DNA of 64,000 bases from Gracilariopsis chorda (taxonomy: Eukaryota; Rhodophyta; Florideophyceae; Gracilariales; Gracilariaceae), in NCBI GenBank assembly GCA_003194525.1, contig NBIV01000074.1, forward strand, positions 118,876 to 182,875, given 5' to 3'. The notes under the pieces are model-generated. The model was not told the origin of the DNA. It was given only the letters and a program-made list of their open reading frames with translations, and did not search any database. Both the position numbers and the translations under genes were made by a program. Of this stretch, positions 30,776 to 41,069 are shown piece after piece. The stretch's first letter is position 1, and each line of letters opens with the position of its first letter.

Positions 30776-31345
30776 GACTTGCGCCTACTCCTTTTGCGCT
30801 CCCAGACCATCTCCCGCCCCTCAGCAGCCTGTGCACACTCCGCCCTCTCCTCGCTGGACTTGCTCCTACTCGTGTTGCGCTCCCAAACCATCTTCCACCC
30901 CCCGGCAGCCCGTGCACACTCCGCCTTCTCCGCGCAAGACTTGCGCCTACTGGTGTGGCGCTCTCGAACAACCTTCCCCCCCCCCGGCAGCCCGTGCACA
31001 CTACGCCTTCTCAGCACCAGACTTGCGCCTACTGGTGTGGCGCTCCCGACTAATCTCCCCCCCGGCAGCCCGTGTACACTCCGCCTTCTCCGCGCAAGAC
31101 TTGCGCCTACTAGTGTGGCGCTCTCGAACAACCTTCTCCCCCCCGGCAGCCCGTGCACACTCCGCCTTCTCAGCGCCAGACTTGCGCCTACTGGTGTGGC
31201 GCTCCCGAACAATCTCCCCCCCGGCAGCCCGTGCACATTCCGCGTTCTCCGCGCAAGACTTGCGCCTACTGGTGTGGCGCTCTCAAACAATCTTCCCCCC
31301 CCCCGGAAGCCCGTGCACACTCCGCCTTCTACACGCCGGACAACC
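30776..31345 (+). repeat. Tandem repeat array in element C leader
   Basis: Seven or more imperfect copies of an approximately 80-base unit, beginning GACTTGCGCCTACTGGTGTG and ending in a C-run followed by GGCAGCCCGTGCACACTCCG. Units start near 30776, 30858, 30938, 31020, 31099, 31179 and 31257. C-run length varies between copies, so reading frames on both strands shift from unit to unit and are not conserved; I do not call them genes. Confidence 0.85.
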
Positions 31346-32159
31346 TTCCCCCGCCTGCGCCCATTGTTGAGTCGCTGCCAAACCCCCCCCGTATCCGGCG
31401 TTGCGTTAGAGCGTGCGCACTAGAAGCTTCTTGAAAGCCACCGTGTCGTTGAACAACCCTCGCCCCTGGCTTGTGGTCTGGACCGATCACCTGAAGCTTC
31501 TAGTGGCGACACATCGCAGTTACTGCACGCTCCGCATAACCGCCTTCACCATTGGACCACGAACACAGACGGTGAACCGGAACTACTATATAAAGTCCTG
31601 AATAAGGCCTCCGCCGCTATTAACCCTTCAGGGAAGTTAGCACTTGGCTGAGCTAAGGTTCGCAAGCCGAATACCGGTTGGGAATCGACTGGGGACTTGA
31701 ACTAAGCCTGCGGATAGCGCACTTGCCGTAGAACTGGCTCAGCCTCGGTGAGTGTAGCTGTTCGTAAGAGGACAGGGTGTCTCGTCGTTCGGCCCGGACC
31801 TTGGTGAAGACAAGGACGTTTCAAGGAGCAAGATCGTCGCGCAAGTAGCCGTAAGGAATCAGAGGGGGCCAACTAGTGAACACATATCACGTTGTTAGTA
31901 ACCTCTCCTGGACATTCCGTAGGTTGCACGCACCCTCGTTCTGGATTGTGCAGAACTTGGACGGGCCGCTGAAATCGCATCTCACCGAGAGAGTCTTACT
32001 CGGAGCCAGAGGTCTGACCTTTAGGGAACCGGAGATAGTATATCCTGCCAGTGTACCCGGCTACGCAAAAGTAGTAGAAGGATCCCTTAACCGGTAGGGG
32101 ACCGGTGAAGAATTCTATCTGCCAGTCTCCCTTAGTGTCGCGTTGAGTGATACTCCGCG
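31346..32159 (+). other. Conserved untranslated leader of element C
   Basis: From about 31600 to the gag ATG the sequence is strongly similar to 51550-52124 of element D, although their LTRs and tandem repeats differ. Conserved blocks include GGCCTCCGCCGCTATTA, GGTTGGGAATCGACTGG and GACAGGGTGTCTCGTCGTTC. A donor-like GTGAGT (31748) and an acceptor-like TGCCAG (32051) are placed alike in both elements. A TATA-like CTATATAAAG lies near 31588. Packaging signal, intron or translation control are possible. Confidence 0.6.
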
Positions 32160-34616
32160 ATGGACTCTGAGACTTACCAAGAAAATAAACGTATACCCCG
32201 TCTAAAAGGGGGCGCCGATTACTACACTTGGCGAATATACATTAGGGATCTCATGCACTCCCTCCAATCATTATTCGTGCTTTCGGAACCTCGTCAAAAT
32301 GAAGGACCCGCTGCAGCACGAAAGAGATGGGACGACGCCGATCGAAAGGCAAGATCGGCCATCGTCCAAAACCTTGACACACACCCGATCGTCGCAGTTT
32401 CGGAACTACTCGAAAGAGAACACTGCTCTGCTTTGGAGGTATGGAATAAACTCGAGTCTACATATAAGAAGGACAACCTACAATCCAAATTGAACCTCCG
32501 CCAAAAGCTAAGCACCTTGACATTCAAGGATTGCGACGACGTACAGAGACATTTACTCGAGTTGGAGACAACCTACTTAGAACTTGCTAGACTGGGTGAC
32601 CCACTCACGGAAAAGGAGCAAACTGCGACTCTGCTCCGTACCTTGCCAGACTCACTAATGGCAATCAAATTATTGGCGGACACAACCAACATGGAATACG
32701 ATCAAGTCGTTTCGCTTGTGCGATCCGAAATGGACCGACGTGTTCATCGGGCATCGAAATATACCACGAAGGCTACAGAAGCCAAGAAAGATGGCATTCA
32801 CCCTTACCCCGCTGCGAAGAAGACTACAACCCGACGCAAGCAGCATGCAAAAGGGAACAAGAAGGGAGTTGTATGTTGGAATTGTGGACGCATAGGCCAC
32901 ATCAGGGCCGAATGTTGGCGCAAGAAAAATAAAAACCAACAACAGCCCAACAATAAAAACACCAATAATAATAAACATAACAAAGGCGAAGGACGCAATA
33001 ACAATCGAGCTTGGGACTCTAACAACCTCACCGACACCCACAAACAAGGGCGACCAAACGCTAACCGCCACCACGGTGACAGAGACAGGAACCACTACCG
33101 CGGATTCATAGCATTAGATAATGCCAGTCTCCACCAGGACAACATAACCCCAACATGGCTGGACTCTGGGGCTAGTCATGTTTTCATCAAGAACAAATCG
33201 TTGTTCTGGGAATATCACCAAACACCTCCGCAAACCGTAAACACTTGCGACCACCAGTCAGAGATCGTAGGCTGTGGAAAAATAAAGCTACCGTTAGGAA
33301 CCGGACTCATGTTACCGGCCAAACATACCCCAACCTTCGACTCTAACTTGGTATCCTTATCTGTCCTGGTGAATTACGTCGAGGTGCAATACTCAAACGG
33401 ATTCGTAATTAAAGACCGCACAACGGGCCAAGTCATACAACAATCCACCCCGAAGGACGGACTCTATCCCCTACCGAGCCCCGTATCACCACCACAGGTA
33501 CAAGCTGCAACACATGCACCTGACAACAGAGCCAAGGATTGGCACGAGAAACTCGGACACCCTGGAAGAGAGAAACTCTTGACATGCATTGATTTGTGTC
33601 AACGGGTACCTAAACTCTCCCCAGACGAATTCAACAACGTCATATGCAATCCGTGCATTGACGCCGGCATCAAGCGTGCTCTACTTCAGCAATCAAACTC
33701 GGTAGTGCAGAGACCTTTGGAGTTAACGCACACCGACCTCACTGGACCCATAACTCCGACCTCTTTAGAAGGATCGAAGTATATGCAAGTCCTCATTGAC
33801 GACAACACAAGGGCAAGCTCAATATACTTTCTAAGTAAGAAGAAACAATTCTTTAAATCTGTCCGCTGGTACAAGGCTCGCGCGGAAACCGAACTACCTC
33901 CCAACCTAATGTACCGCGTTCGCCTTGACGGAGCGGGTGAGAATAGGTCAGACGATTTCGTCTCATACGCGATGGAAAATGGCATAGTACTAGAGTTCAC
34001 CCCACCGTACGCACACCAATCGAACGGTGTAGCAGAGAAAGTCATCCAAGACTTGTGGAAGATGGCTAGAACATTATTGTTCGCCTCCAAGCTACCGCAT
34101 GAGCTATGGGAAGAAGTCATTTCACACGCAAACTACTTGAGAAATCGCCTACCAAATCATAGAACAGGAATGAAGGTTCCTTACACCTTATGGCTCGGAC
34201 GAAAACCGGACTTCACAAACTTACGGAAGTTCGGGCAAGAAGGCCACGCGTTTATATACAGGTCTGAAACCGTCACAAATAAGAAGTTCCTACCACGCGC
34301 TATTCCTGGACACTTCGTGGGGATGCAAAGCCCGCGGACACTGTATAGGATATACATCCCATTCATGGGAAAGGTAATAAAGTGCTGCGAGGCAGATTTC
34401 AAAGTTACCAAGGAGTCCCTCCCTTCAATCAAAGACCTTATGGACTTCTCGTCTCTCAGACGATACGAAGCCGAGAAAATTATGGGTGAAAATGATGAAG
34501 ACCATCTAGACGCTTCTCTTGCTCATTGCCTTATCGCACACTCACGCTCCAAAGACCTCGGGGATGATGGCAGAGTCCCCAAGAGCTTTGAAGAAGCCAG
34601 AGTGATGCCAGGATGA
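32160..34616 (+). CDS. gag-pol: Element C gag, protease, integrase (first part of gag-pol)
   Basis: The ATG at 32160 opens 818 codons. The gag domain (about residues 15-200) has a UBN2-like LLRTLPDSLMAIKLL block. A CCHC knuckle CWNCGRIGHIRAECW lies near residue 239. The protease has WLDSGASHVFI (Asp at 33162). Then comes GAG-pre-integrase (WHEKLGHPGREKLL) with zinc finger, then the integrase core with ELTHTDLTGPI (Asp), VRLDGAGENRS (Asp) and HQSNGVAEKV (Glu). The frame ends at TGA 34614-34616. Element D has Trp at this position and the same frame continues beyond, so the stop is a TGG to TGA change. Confidence 0.9.
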   Translation: MDSETYQENKRIPRLKGGADYYTWRIYIRDLMHSLQSLFVLSEPRQNEGPAAARKRWDDADRKARSAIVQNLDTHPIVAVSELLEREHCSALEVWNKLESTYKKDNLQSKLNLRQKLSTLTFKDCDDVQRHLLELETTYLELARLGDPLTEKEQTATLLRTLPDSLMAIKLLADTTNMEYDQVVSLVRSEMDRRVHRASKYTTKATEAKKDGIHPYPAAKKTTTRRKQHAKGNKKGVVCWNCGRIGHIRAECWRKKNKNQQQPNNKNTNNNKHNKGEGRNNNRAWDSNNLTDTHKQGRPNANRHHGDRDRNHYRGFIALDNASLHQDNITPTWLDSGASHVFIKNKSLFWEYHQTPPQTVNTCDHQSEIVGCGKIKLPLGTGLMLPAKHTPTFDSNLVSLSVLVNYVEVQYSNGFVIKDRTTGQVIQQSTPKDGLYPLPSPVSPPQVQAATHAPDNRAKDWHEKLGHPGREKLLTCIDLCQRVPKLSPDEFNNVICNPCIDAGIKRALLQQSNSVVQRPLELTHTDLTGPITPTSLEGSKYMQVLIDDNTRASSIYFLSKKKQFFKSVRWYKARAETELPPNLMYRVRLDGAGENRSDDFVSYAMENGIVLEFTPPYAHQSNGVAEKVIQDLWKMARTLLFASKLPHELWEEVISHANYLRNRLPNHRTGMKVPYTLWLGRKPDFTNLRKFGQEGHAFIYRSETVTNKKFLPRAIPGHFVGMQSPRTLYRIYIPFMGKVIKCCEADFKVTKESLPSIKDLMDFSSLRRYEAEKIMGENDEDHLDASLAHCLIAHSRSKDLGDDGRVPKSFEEARVMPG

Positions 34617-36146
34617 GCAGAAGCAATCGACAGAGAGTACGATGCGTTGGTGGAAAGAGGAACTTGGAAGCTGATTGATAGAGAACCTGGCATGAAACCA
34701 TTGCCATTCTTATGGAGGTTCTTAGCAAAATTATTAAGCTCCGACCCTCCGCGTATCCTTCCAAAAGCGCTTTGCGTAGCACGGGGCGACCTGCAACCCC
34801 CGTACTTGGGTTACGACCCAGACAACTTGTACGCCCTGGTTGCCCGTCTTGAAATCATTCGTCTTTTGTTGGCAAAGGCCGCAGCTCAGGACCTGATACT
34901 AGAGACTATGGATATTAGCAATGCATACCTGTACGGTGATCTAGACGAGCCTCTAATCATGGAACAACCCCAAAACGCATCTGGATCCTCATTTGTTCCT
35001 GGAAAGGTATGCTTGCTTCTAAAGTCAATATACGGCGCAAAACAAGCCGGTCAAATATGGGGATGTCTCATGCACAATGAGCTATTGCGCTTGGGACTCA
35101 AGCAGTCGAGCACCGATAGCCGACTATATATATACAAGTCCAACAGCGGAACCTTGGCCACCGTAGTGGTCGTTGATGACTTACTGACATCTTGTAACTC
35201 CCGGTCTCTTCTGGAAGACTTCAAGACAGAGATGCAGAACCTCTTTAAGGTTAAGGTCCTTGGAGAGGCGAAACGTTTCGTTGGATTTGACATAACGAGG
35301 GACAAGAACGGAATAAAGGTACAACAGAGCAGGTATATTGACAAGATACTGCTGGAAAATGGTCTGGTTAACTCCAAAGTTGTTCGAACTCCATTGCCGT
35401 CACAATGCGACATCACAGCTCGTCGAGAGGACGAACGGCGTATTCCATCAGGCGTACATGACCGCTACCGGAAACTGGTAGGAAGTTTGATGTACTTAGC
35501 CGTCTCATCGAGGCCAGACATCATGTTTGTTGCTTCAATGCTGGCAAGGCAGGTCCATGATCCATGCATGAGGCATGTTGGGCATGCGAAAAGAGTACTG
35601 AGATACTTGAAGGGTACAAAGGGTCTTTGCTTGTTCTTTCCCGCTAATAACACAGCACCAATGGAGGCATACTGTGACTCAGATTGGGCCGGTTGTCGTG
35701 AGACGAGAAAGTCTACGACAGGATTGTTAATAAAGGTGAACGAAGCACCTGTAATGTGGACCACCAAGAAGCAAACTCTTGTTGCTCTGTCGTCTGGAGA
35801 GGCGGAGTACATTGCACTGTCATATTGTGGAAAAACGCTAATGTGATTGCGTAGAATATTCTGGGAACTACGCAACGAATCAGTCCTTGGGGATGAACCT
35901 CAAATGTACCCTATATCCATAGCAACGGACAGTTCGACTGCTTTGTCGATCGTGAAGAGTCCGAAGGTCTCGGAAAGGAACAAGCATATTGCTCTAAAAT
36001 ATCACTACATAAAAGAGCTGCTGGAGACCAAGATAATTGACGTGAAGTCAATAAGGACTGATCTGCAAGCTGCCGAAATATTTACTAAGCCTGTTGTCTT
36101 TGACAAGCTCAGAAGACTGACATTACTTTGTGGCTTGACAAAGTAG
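34617..36146 (+). pseudogene. gag-pol: Element C reverse transcriptase and RNase H (after in-frame TGA)
   Basis: This is the same frame as gag. RT starts at VERGTWKLIDREPGMKPLP, with DISNAYLYGDLDEPLIMEQP and SIYGAKQAGQIW. The catalytic box reads TVVVVDDLL, with Val where copia RTs normally have Tyr before VDD. RNase H has CDSDWAGCRETRKSTTG, VALSSGEAEYIAL and a final LQAAEIFTKPV block. A second TGA at 35844-35846 replaces the usual Trp between LSYCGKTLM and LRRIFWEL. Apart from the two TGA codons the frame is clean to TAG at 36144-36146. Confidence 0.88.
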
Positions 36147-36412
36147 TATTGCTTCTTGTAAGTATTATCTGAATATGTTGATATCTAACTAATCTTGCTT
36201 CTATACTACCAAGTTTTGTTTTGAAAGTAGATTCTTATATTTCATGGTGATTAGTATTGGATGTAGTAAGAGTATCATACCTTTTCCTAGACTGCGGATT
36301 TTTCCTATAAGGTTTTGCTGTGGTACAGGTTTTTAATGGTGGTTACTATGCTTCATAATCATAGAGTAGATTAGTCGCAATCTGCGCCGAATGACTTGCT
36401 TGCGAGGGACGG

Positions 36413-36568
36413 TGTGAATGGAGACAGGCTGGCCACCAGTTGGGACGTAGTTTACAGTCCACTCGTCCCGACTGGAGGCACCAAATAAATGACCTCGCTG
36501 ATCTGCCTTCACCAGCATGATGGGAGGAGGAAGACAGTGGAGAAGCCACAAAGCTAGACACAGCTACA
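36413..36568 (+). repeat. Element C 3' LTR
   Basis: 156 bp, five differences from the 5' LTR. Preceded by a purine-rich GCGAGGGACGG (36402-36412) as polypurine tract, and followed by the GTTCC duplication. Confidence 0.95.
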
Positions 36569-36573
36569 GTTCC

Positions 36574-37816
36574 GCCTTTCCCGCTTACGGCAATGATGGA
36601 AGGACAATGCCTGACATCAATCTAGGGCAACAGAAGGGGGGTAAAGTGCCTGCAAGTTCCTGAAAAATTTTTTGGGATCAGCTTACATTCCTGAGTGGCA
36701 TAAAGATTGCTAAATATAGACCACACACAGCAAATGATAACATTATAGATGCCAAAACGTTCCATTTCCCAGGCCGGTTCCAGTTCGTTCCAATTTTTGA
36801 CACCAAGATCATTCAATTTCTCTCAATCTACCGGTTTTCTTGTCCTTCAGCAACATTTTTCGTTTCTAGCCTCACATCCTCAACCTACTTCCAAAAAGTA
36901 AAAACTTTAGCAACACTATGTAGCCTTGGACACTCATTACTCACGATTCACTCCGTCCGTATTTAATAAGCCACCAAAACATTTGTTTTTGCCAAATCCG
37001 TAAAAAAAATTGCAATATGTGGTCGCTGTAAATCCCTGAAGTCTCTTAGATATTACTTCGAGCATGGCCAAAGCTGGCTTCTTAATATCCCAATAACGCA
37101 AAAGCGCCAAAACAAAATCCAAACAAAAACTACTACAGGATGCCGCCTCGCTCACGTTTCTTTTTACTAGCAAACACTTCAGTCCCAAAAGACTAATTAA
37201 ACCCCTCCGTTGACGACACAACATCACAGTCGGCTTTTGTTTTCGATTCTGGTCATAAATCAACCACGCTTACGTTTATTTCGTATACCGAAACTATCTC
37301 CTTGGCTGCAGTTTTTCTTCCATAGTCTCCTGCATCCTATTATGCCTGTCTCAACTTCTTATAACAACCTTTCTCGCCTGCGTTTTTCCGCTAATCCGTC
37401 GACCACTAGGAGTCAATACACCGTCGTTGCTTCGTTACATTAACCAAAACGTCCTCTTTGACCATCTTCTTAAGGAAATGTCACTGAGCTGTGACTCGGC
37501 TGTGTGTTTATCGCCTGTGCGAGGTGACTAACTTCTCTTGAGCTTTCAACGCGTTCTTCTTTGGTATTATCACCTGCACCGTATCAAATAGAACCGCTAA
37601 GCTATCTTACTTCACAGATGTGCCCATTGTCAACTGTTATTACCGTTTTGGTAACTTCTCATTGTGGGAACAGATAGTCGTTCAACACAGTTTTGAGTTT
37701 CGCCGTGCTGGCTGAATGAGCAAAACGCTCACCGTCGGGTTTCTTTCAGCTTTCTGCACGAATCGCCGATTTATACCTTTTTCCTTTGTTGTTTTTCCAC
37801 ATTTCCCCTTCTTTGT
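36574..37816. other. No gene recognised
   Basis: AT-rich sequence with short frames only (36937-37263 minus, 37210-37443 plus). Its right edge may be decayed upstream sequence of the RNase H remnant that follows. Confidence 0.55.
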
Positions 37817-38620
37817 TTGGATTTTACGTGGACTGGAACAAAGCTTACATGGACCTGTGCACTAAGTCGACCCGCTAGTAACTCGATTTTAAGTAACATC
37901 TTCTTCGGTGTAGCCAGGAGCCACTTCGGGTTTACACCGGAACATTGTGCGGTACCAAGGGCCCTGTTGTCAAGCCTACCTCTAAAGAAAGCAAAGCTGC
38001 GAATACCTTTAGTGGATCTCCCGCCTACAGATATTGTTCCACACACAGTACTCTCTTGTGACGCTTGCCTGTAAGCTGGAGCAGTGTCATATACTCCAAT
38101 GTCACTGAAACAACTGTGCCTTCTTTGGAGTCAGGCGTATGTATTTGTTTCTACACAGGACGCATATTCTTCTGCTGCCGTTTCCAATGAAATATTTCTG
38201 TCTACATACCATGCAGTAAAATGGACTCCCGCTGTTTCTTATGTATGGAAACACAAAGAGCACATAGATTTCTTAGAAGCAGCAGCCGCTTTGCTTGCCA
38301 TAAAATGGGCGGCACAGAGCGGAGTGAGTAATCAGAAGCTGTTTCTCTTCACCGGCTCACTAGTGGTGTTCCATGTGCTACGTAAAGGACTATCATCCTC
38401 AGTTCTCATACTTCTTCGCTGCCGCAAGGTCGCGTCTATTTGCATTGCTTATAATGATCAACTTTTTGTGTTGTACAAGCCGTCAAAGTGCAACGTCGCT
38501 GACTATGCGACTCGAAACTTTTCGGGTATGCAAACACACGAGCACTGCGCTAATGTCTATAAAAATCCTTCCGCTACGCGGCAGCAGAGTACGAGATGGG
38601 CGACAGCTACGCTTCGGTAA
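37817..38620 (+). pseudogene. RNase H remnant of a DIRS-like (or related) retroelement
   Basis: One frame with a single TAA at 38072-38074 contains a recognisable RNase H. The first Asp region is VLSCDACL then AGAVSYTP. HIDFLEAAAALLAIKWA holds the catalytic Glu. FTGSLVVFHVLRKGLSSSVL corresponds to the usual SDN..VV..L.KGRSSS, with the Asp lost. PSKCNVADYATRN matches the PS..NPAD..SR end. This pattern is typical of DIRS/Ngaro-type and similar reverse transcriptases, not gypsy or copia. No RT palm or tyrosine recombinase is visible nearby. Confidence 0.55.
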
Positions 38621-40263
38621 GGCACGCTGACTGCAGGCTGCAGGTTATGACCGCCAAAACCACTAGGCCACAAGTACGGTGTGAACCATGGCAGTGACCT
38701 TTATGACAGCGCGCACGTACACCACACAAGTGCAGTCTGAGAAGGACGTTTTGGTAATACGTCCAAAGTCTTCATCCCAAAATAACAGATCTGTATTTGC
38801 TCGCTACGCGTCAACGATGAGAGCATTTGCAAACCCATCGAACGATGTGCCATGCCACACTCTACACTTTCCACTCTCCGCATTCTATGGCCACAGCTCG
38901 GTGCCGTGCCCCAATCGTTTATCGTTAAGCAAGGTAGAGCCGAAGAACACACATATTGAAAAGCATCCGAGACGTGAAAGATGCGTCCGCAGGCTGTTGT
39001 ATTGCAAATGATTGAGCCAAGTAGTTATCACGAAACACACCGGGCACATTGCAGGACGAGCGATTCGCTAAGCTTCTTTCGAAATAGATTTTCTAGCAAA
39101 TAGTGCGAGAAAGAGAAACTCTTTTAAGACGGTTGGGAAGATGGGGGAGGCTTTGGGTTCTTGCCATTTAGACGAGAACGGCTGGCGGGCAGGTACGAGG
39201 CGAATTTGTGATAGTAGCAAAACGTGCGCGCCGATGGCTGAATAGTCATAGACGAACGATGGCGTTTGTTTGGACTTCTTAGTATGCTGTCTTTGCCGAA
39301 GTTGGTGACTTTCAACTACATGAGAACTCTCGTAGACGTTACACCTAAGTCCATAACCGGTTAACGATATCACAATGAGTCTACGACGGACGGCGGAGCT
39401 GGATGACTCCCACAAACTTCTCCCATGTAAAGCGTAAGCCGAAATGTTCGAAGCAATGATAAACTACAAATGAGCTCCTGCATGTAGCACTCAGCTTCTT
39501 GGCTAAACAGTATCACCAAAATATTGTCGGTTGTTCACAAAACGCTTCGGTATAGCTCGCGGTGCTCAATTCTCTTTCTATATCTCCTATCAATAGGAAA
39601 ATTGGAGTCCTGTGCAATGGAGAGCATTGCGAGCGCTGCGCGTTGCCGATGTTTTCATTTTACAGGGCTGCGGTTCTCCTGACGCCATGCAGGCGTCCTC
39701 CGAGAGCTTGCTGAATACATGAAGTGCGATTAGAGTCGCAAAAAAGGCAAAGAGCCTACCAGGGGATATGCTGGAACACTGGTGTTACTGTATACCAGTC
39801 TTTTTCAATGTCACAGTGATCAGACATAGCAAAAAATCGATGACGAAACAAAAGAATGCGAATGGTGGTAGATGCGACAGATGCCGGAGAGCAGTGGCTG
39901 GAAATGCTTTCCGGCAGGCCTCGTCTTGCTGGCAGCCCTGTAATCAACAGACCATAGTTCCGGGAGAGCAAAGAAGATTTGCTTTCGAGGAGTATTATAT
40001 AGACTAAGAAAATGGAGTCCGTCAATGCCAAAGCTGGAAAGAAAAGACAACCAACTTTGACGGGATGAGCAGTGCACAATTGTGGATGTTCGTGAATAAA
40101 CGTGCATTTTTTCTCTCGATTGTAGAGAACTATTTAAATGGAAGTGTTTGAGATTGGCGTGGATGAGTGCATAAGCTGTGAGATGATGCTCGCCTTGCGA
40201 CACGATCAGCTGAAAATATTGCTACTTTTTACGAGGTAACTCTGGAGGTGAGGGTCAGAACAG

Positions 40264-40327
40264 GCTTGTGGTGGCACGTAGCGTGCTTGTTGTGTTCATG
40301 GTTGCGTACACGTGCAACTGGTTTGCA
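40264..40327 (+). repeat. Direct repeat, distal copy, upstream of NLR/WD40 gene
   Basis: Similar to 40851-40917 at most positions, including GGCACGTAG, AGCGTGCTTGTTG and TTGCGTACACGTGCAAC. The repeat contains CACGTG, an E-box-like core. Spacing between copies is about 587 bases. Confidence 0.6.
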
Positions 40328-40850
40328 CAATTGGATTAAAAGTGACTGCCGTACGTAGAACTTCAGCTTTGCAAGGCCGCGCAGACTAAAAAATGGGTGC
40401 ACTTGAGCGACGGAATGGCGACCTACACCGATATCAGTCAGCTGCAGACACCAACACGAGGCCATGAAGTGCCCCCTGAGTCAGCGCGCTACCCAAACGG
40501 TGAGGCGCTTCCTGCATTTGGTGTTGGACGATTTTGACCGAAAGAGATATGTCCTCCAGAATCGTTCTATCGGGTTAATTTTTAAAATTTCGTTCTGTAA
40601 ATGTGTTTCTTTTCTACTTTTTGGGCGCCTCCGTGATGCCAACTGTAGCTCTTCCGCATATGCAGGTGCAAGGAGCAGCGCCCCGTGCAGCCCTTGAGCA
40701 TGGGCGCGCCCAATCAATGCCGCGCACGCGTCTGAGCAACTCGAGCTGTGAGGTCAGCATAGTACAGGTAGACTAGACTAACTTACATACTAGTTTACTG
40801 TATGTGAGGTCATCGGCTATCTCGGAGGTGACCCGGTCAAAACAATAGCG

Positions 40851-40917
40851 CTTGTGATGGCACGTAGGATAGCGTGCTTGTTGCCTTCATGATTGCGTAC
40901 ACGTGCAACCGGTTTGC
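40851..40917 (+). repeat. Direct repeat, proximal copy, upstream of NLR/WD40 gene
   Basis: Partner of 40264-40327. It overlaps the upstream open extension of the NLR frame, which has no ATG there and is therefore probably leader. Confidence 0.6.
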
Positions 40918-41069
40918 CAAGAGGACTTAACGCGCCGTGGCGAAACTACATCCGCTCACCTGTTGTGACGTTATCTTGCGTCTACCGCACCTTGGAATCG
41001 TCTGCCTGCCTGTGTCGTCGTTGTTACATCTATCGAGGTGCGCCCTGTCGGAGCGAGAACAGCGTCATA

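Larger units (their letters stand above)
30378..36568 (+). mobile_element. Element C: complete Ty1/copia retrotransposon, 6,191 bp
   Basis: 156 bp LTRs at 30378-30533 and 36413-36568 differ at five bases (about 3 percent). GTTCC duplications lie at 30373-30377 and 36569-36573. The order is LTR, primer binding site, long GC-rich leader with tandem repeats, a single gag-pol frame in copia order (gag, protease, integrase, RT, RNase H), 3' LTR. The frame is broken only by two TGA codons at conserved Trp positions. It is older than A and B by LTR divergence. Confidence 0.96.
38621..41069. other. No gene recognised; upstream region of the NLR/WD40 gene
   Basis: Short frames only. A direct repeat of about 65 bases occurs at 40264-40327 and 40851-40917 (shared GCGTGCTTGTTG and GCGTACACGTGCAAC). 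The second copy lies within 220 bases of the NLR start, so it may hold control elements; no TATA box is obvious. Confidence 0.5.

Noticed and set aside
30776-31345. Possible CRISPR-like array
   Set aside because: Units are contiguous imperfect tandem repeats without unique spacers, in a eukaryotic retroelement leader.
30769-31423. Repetitive ORFs of 179-214 codons on both strands
   Set aside because: They run through the leader tandem repeats of element C; C-run length changes shift the frame between units, so no protein is conserved.
32670-33095. Minus-strand ORF of 141 codons with hydrophobic stretches
   Set aside because: It is the shadow of the gag zinc-knuckle region of element C.
40893-41069. 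59-codon N-terminal extension of the NLR/WD40 ORF
   Set aside because: It starts at TTG, is Cys/Arg-rich unlike the rest, and overlaps a direct repeat; the ATG at 41070 starts the helical domain.
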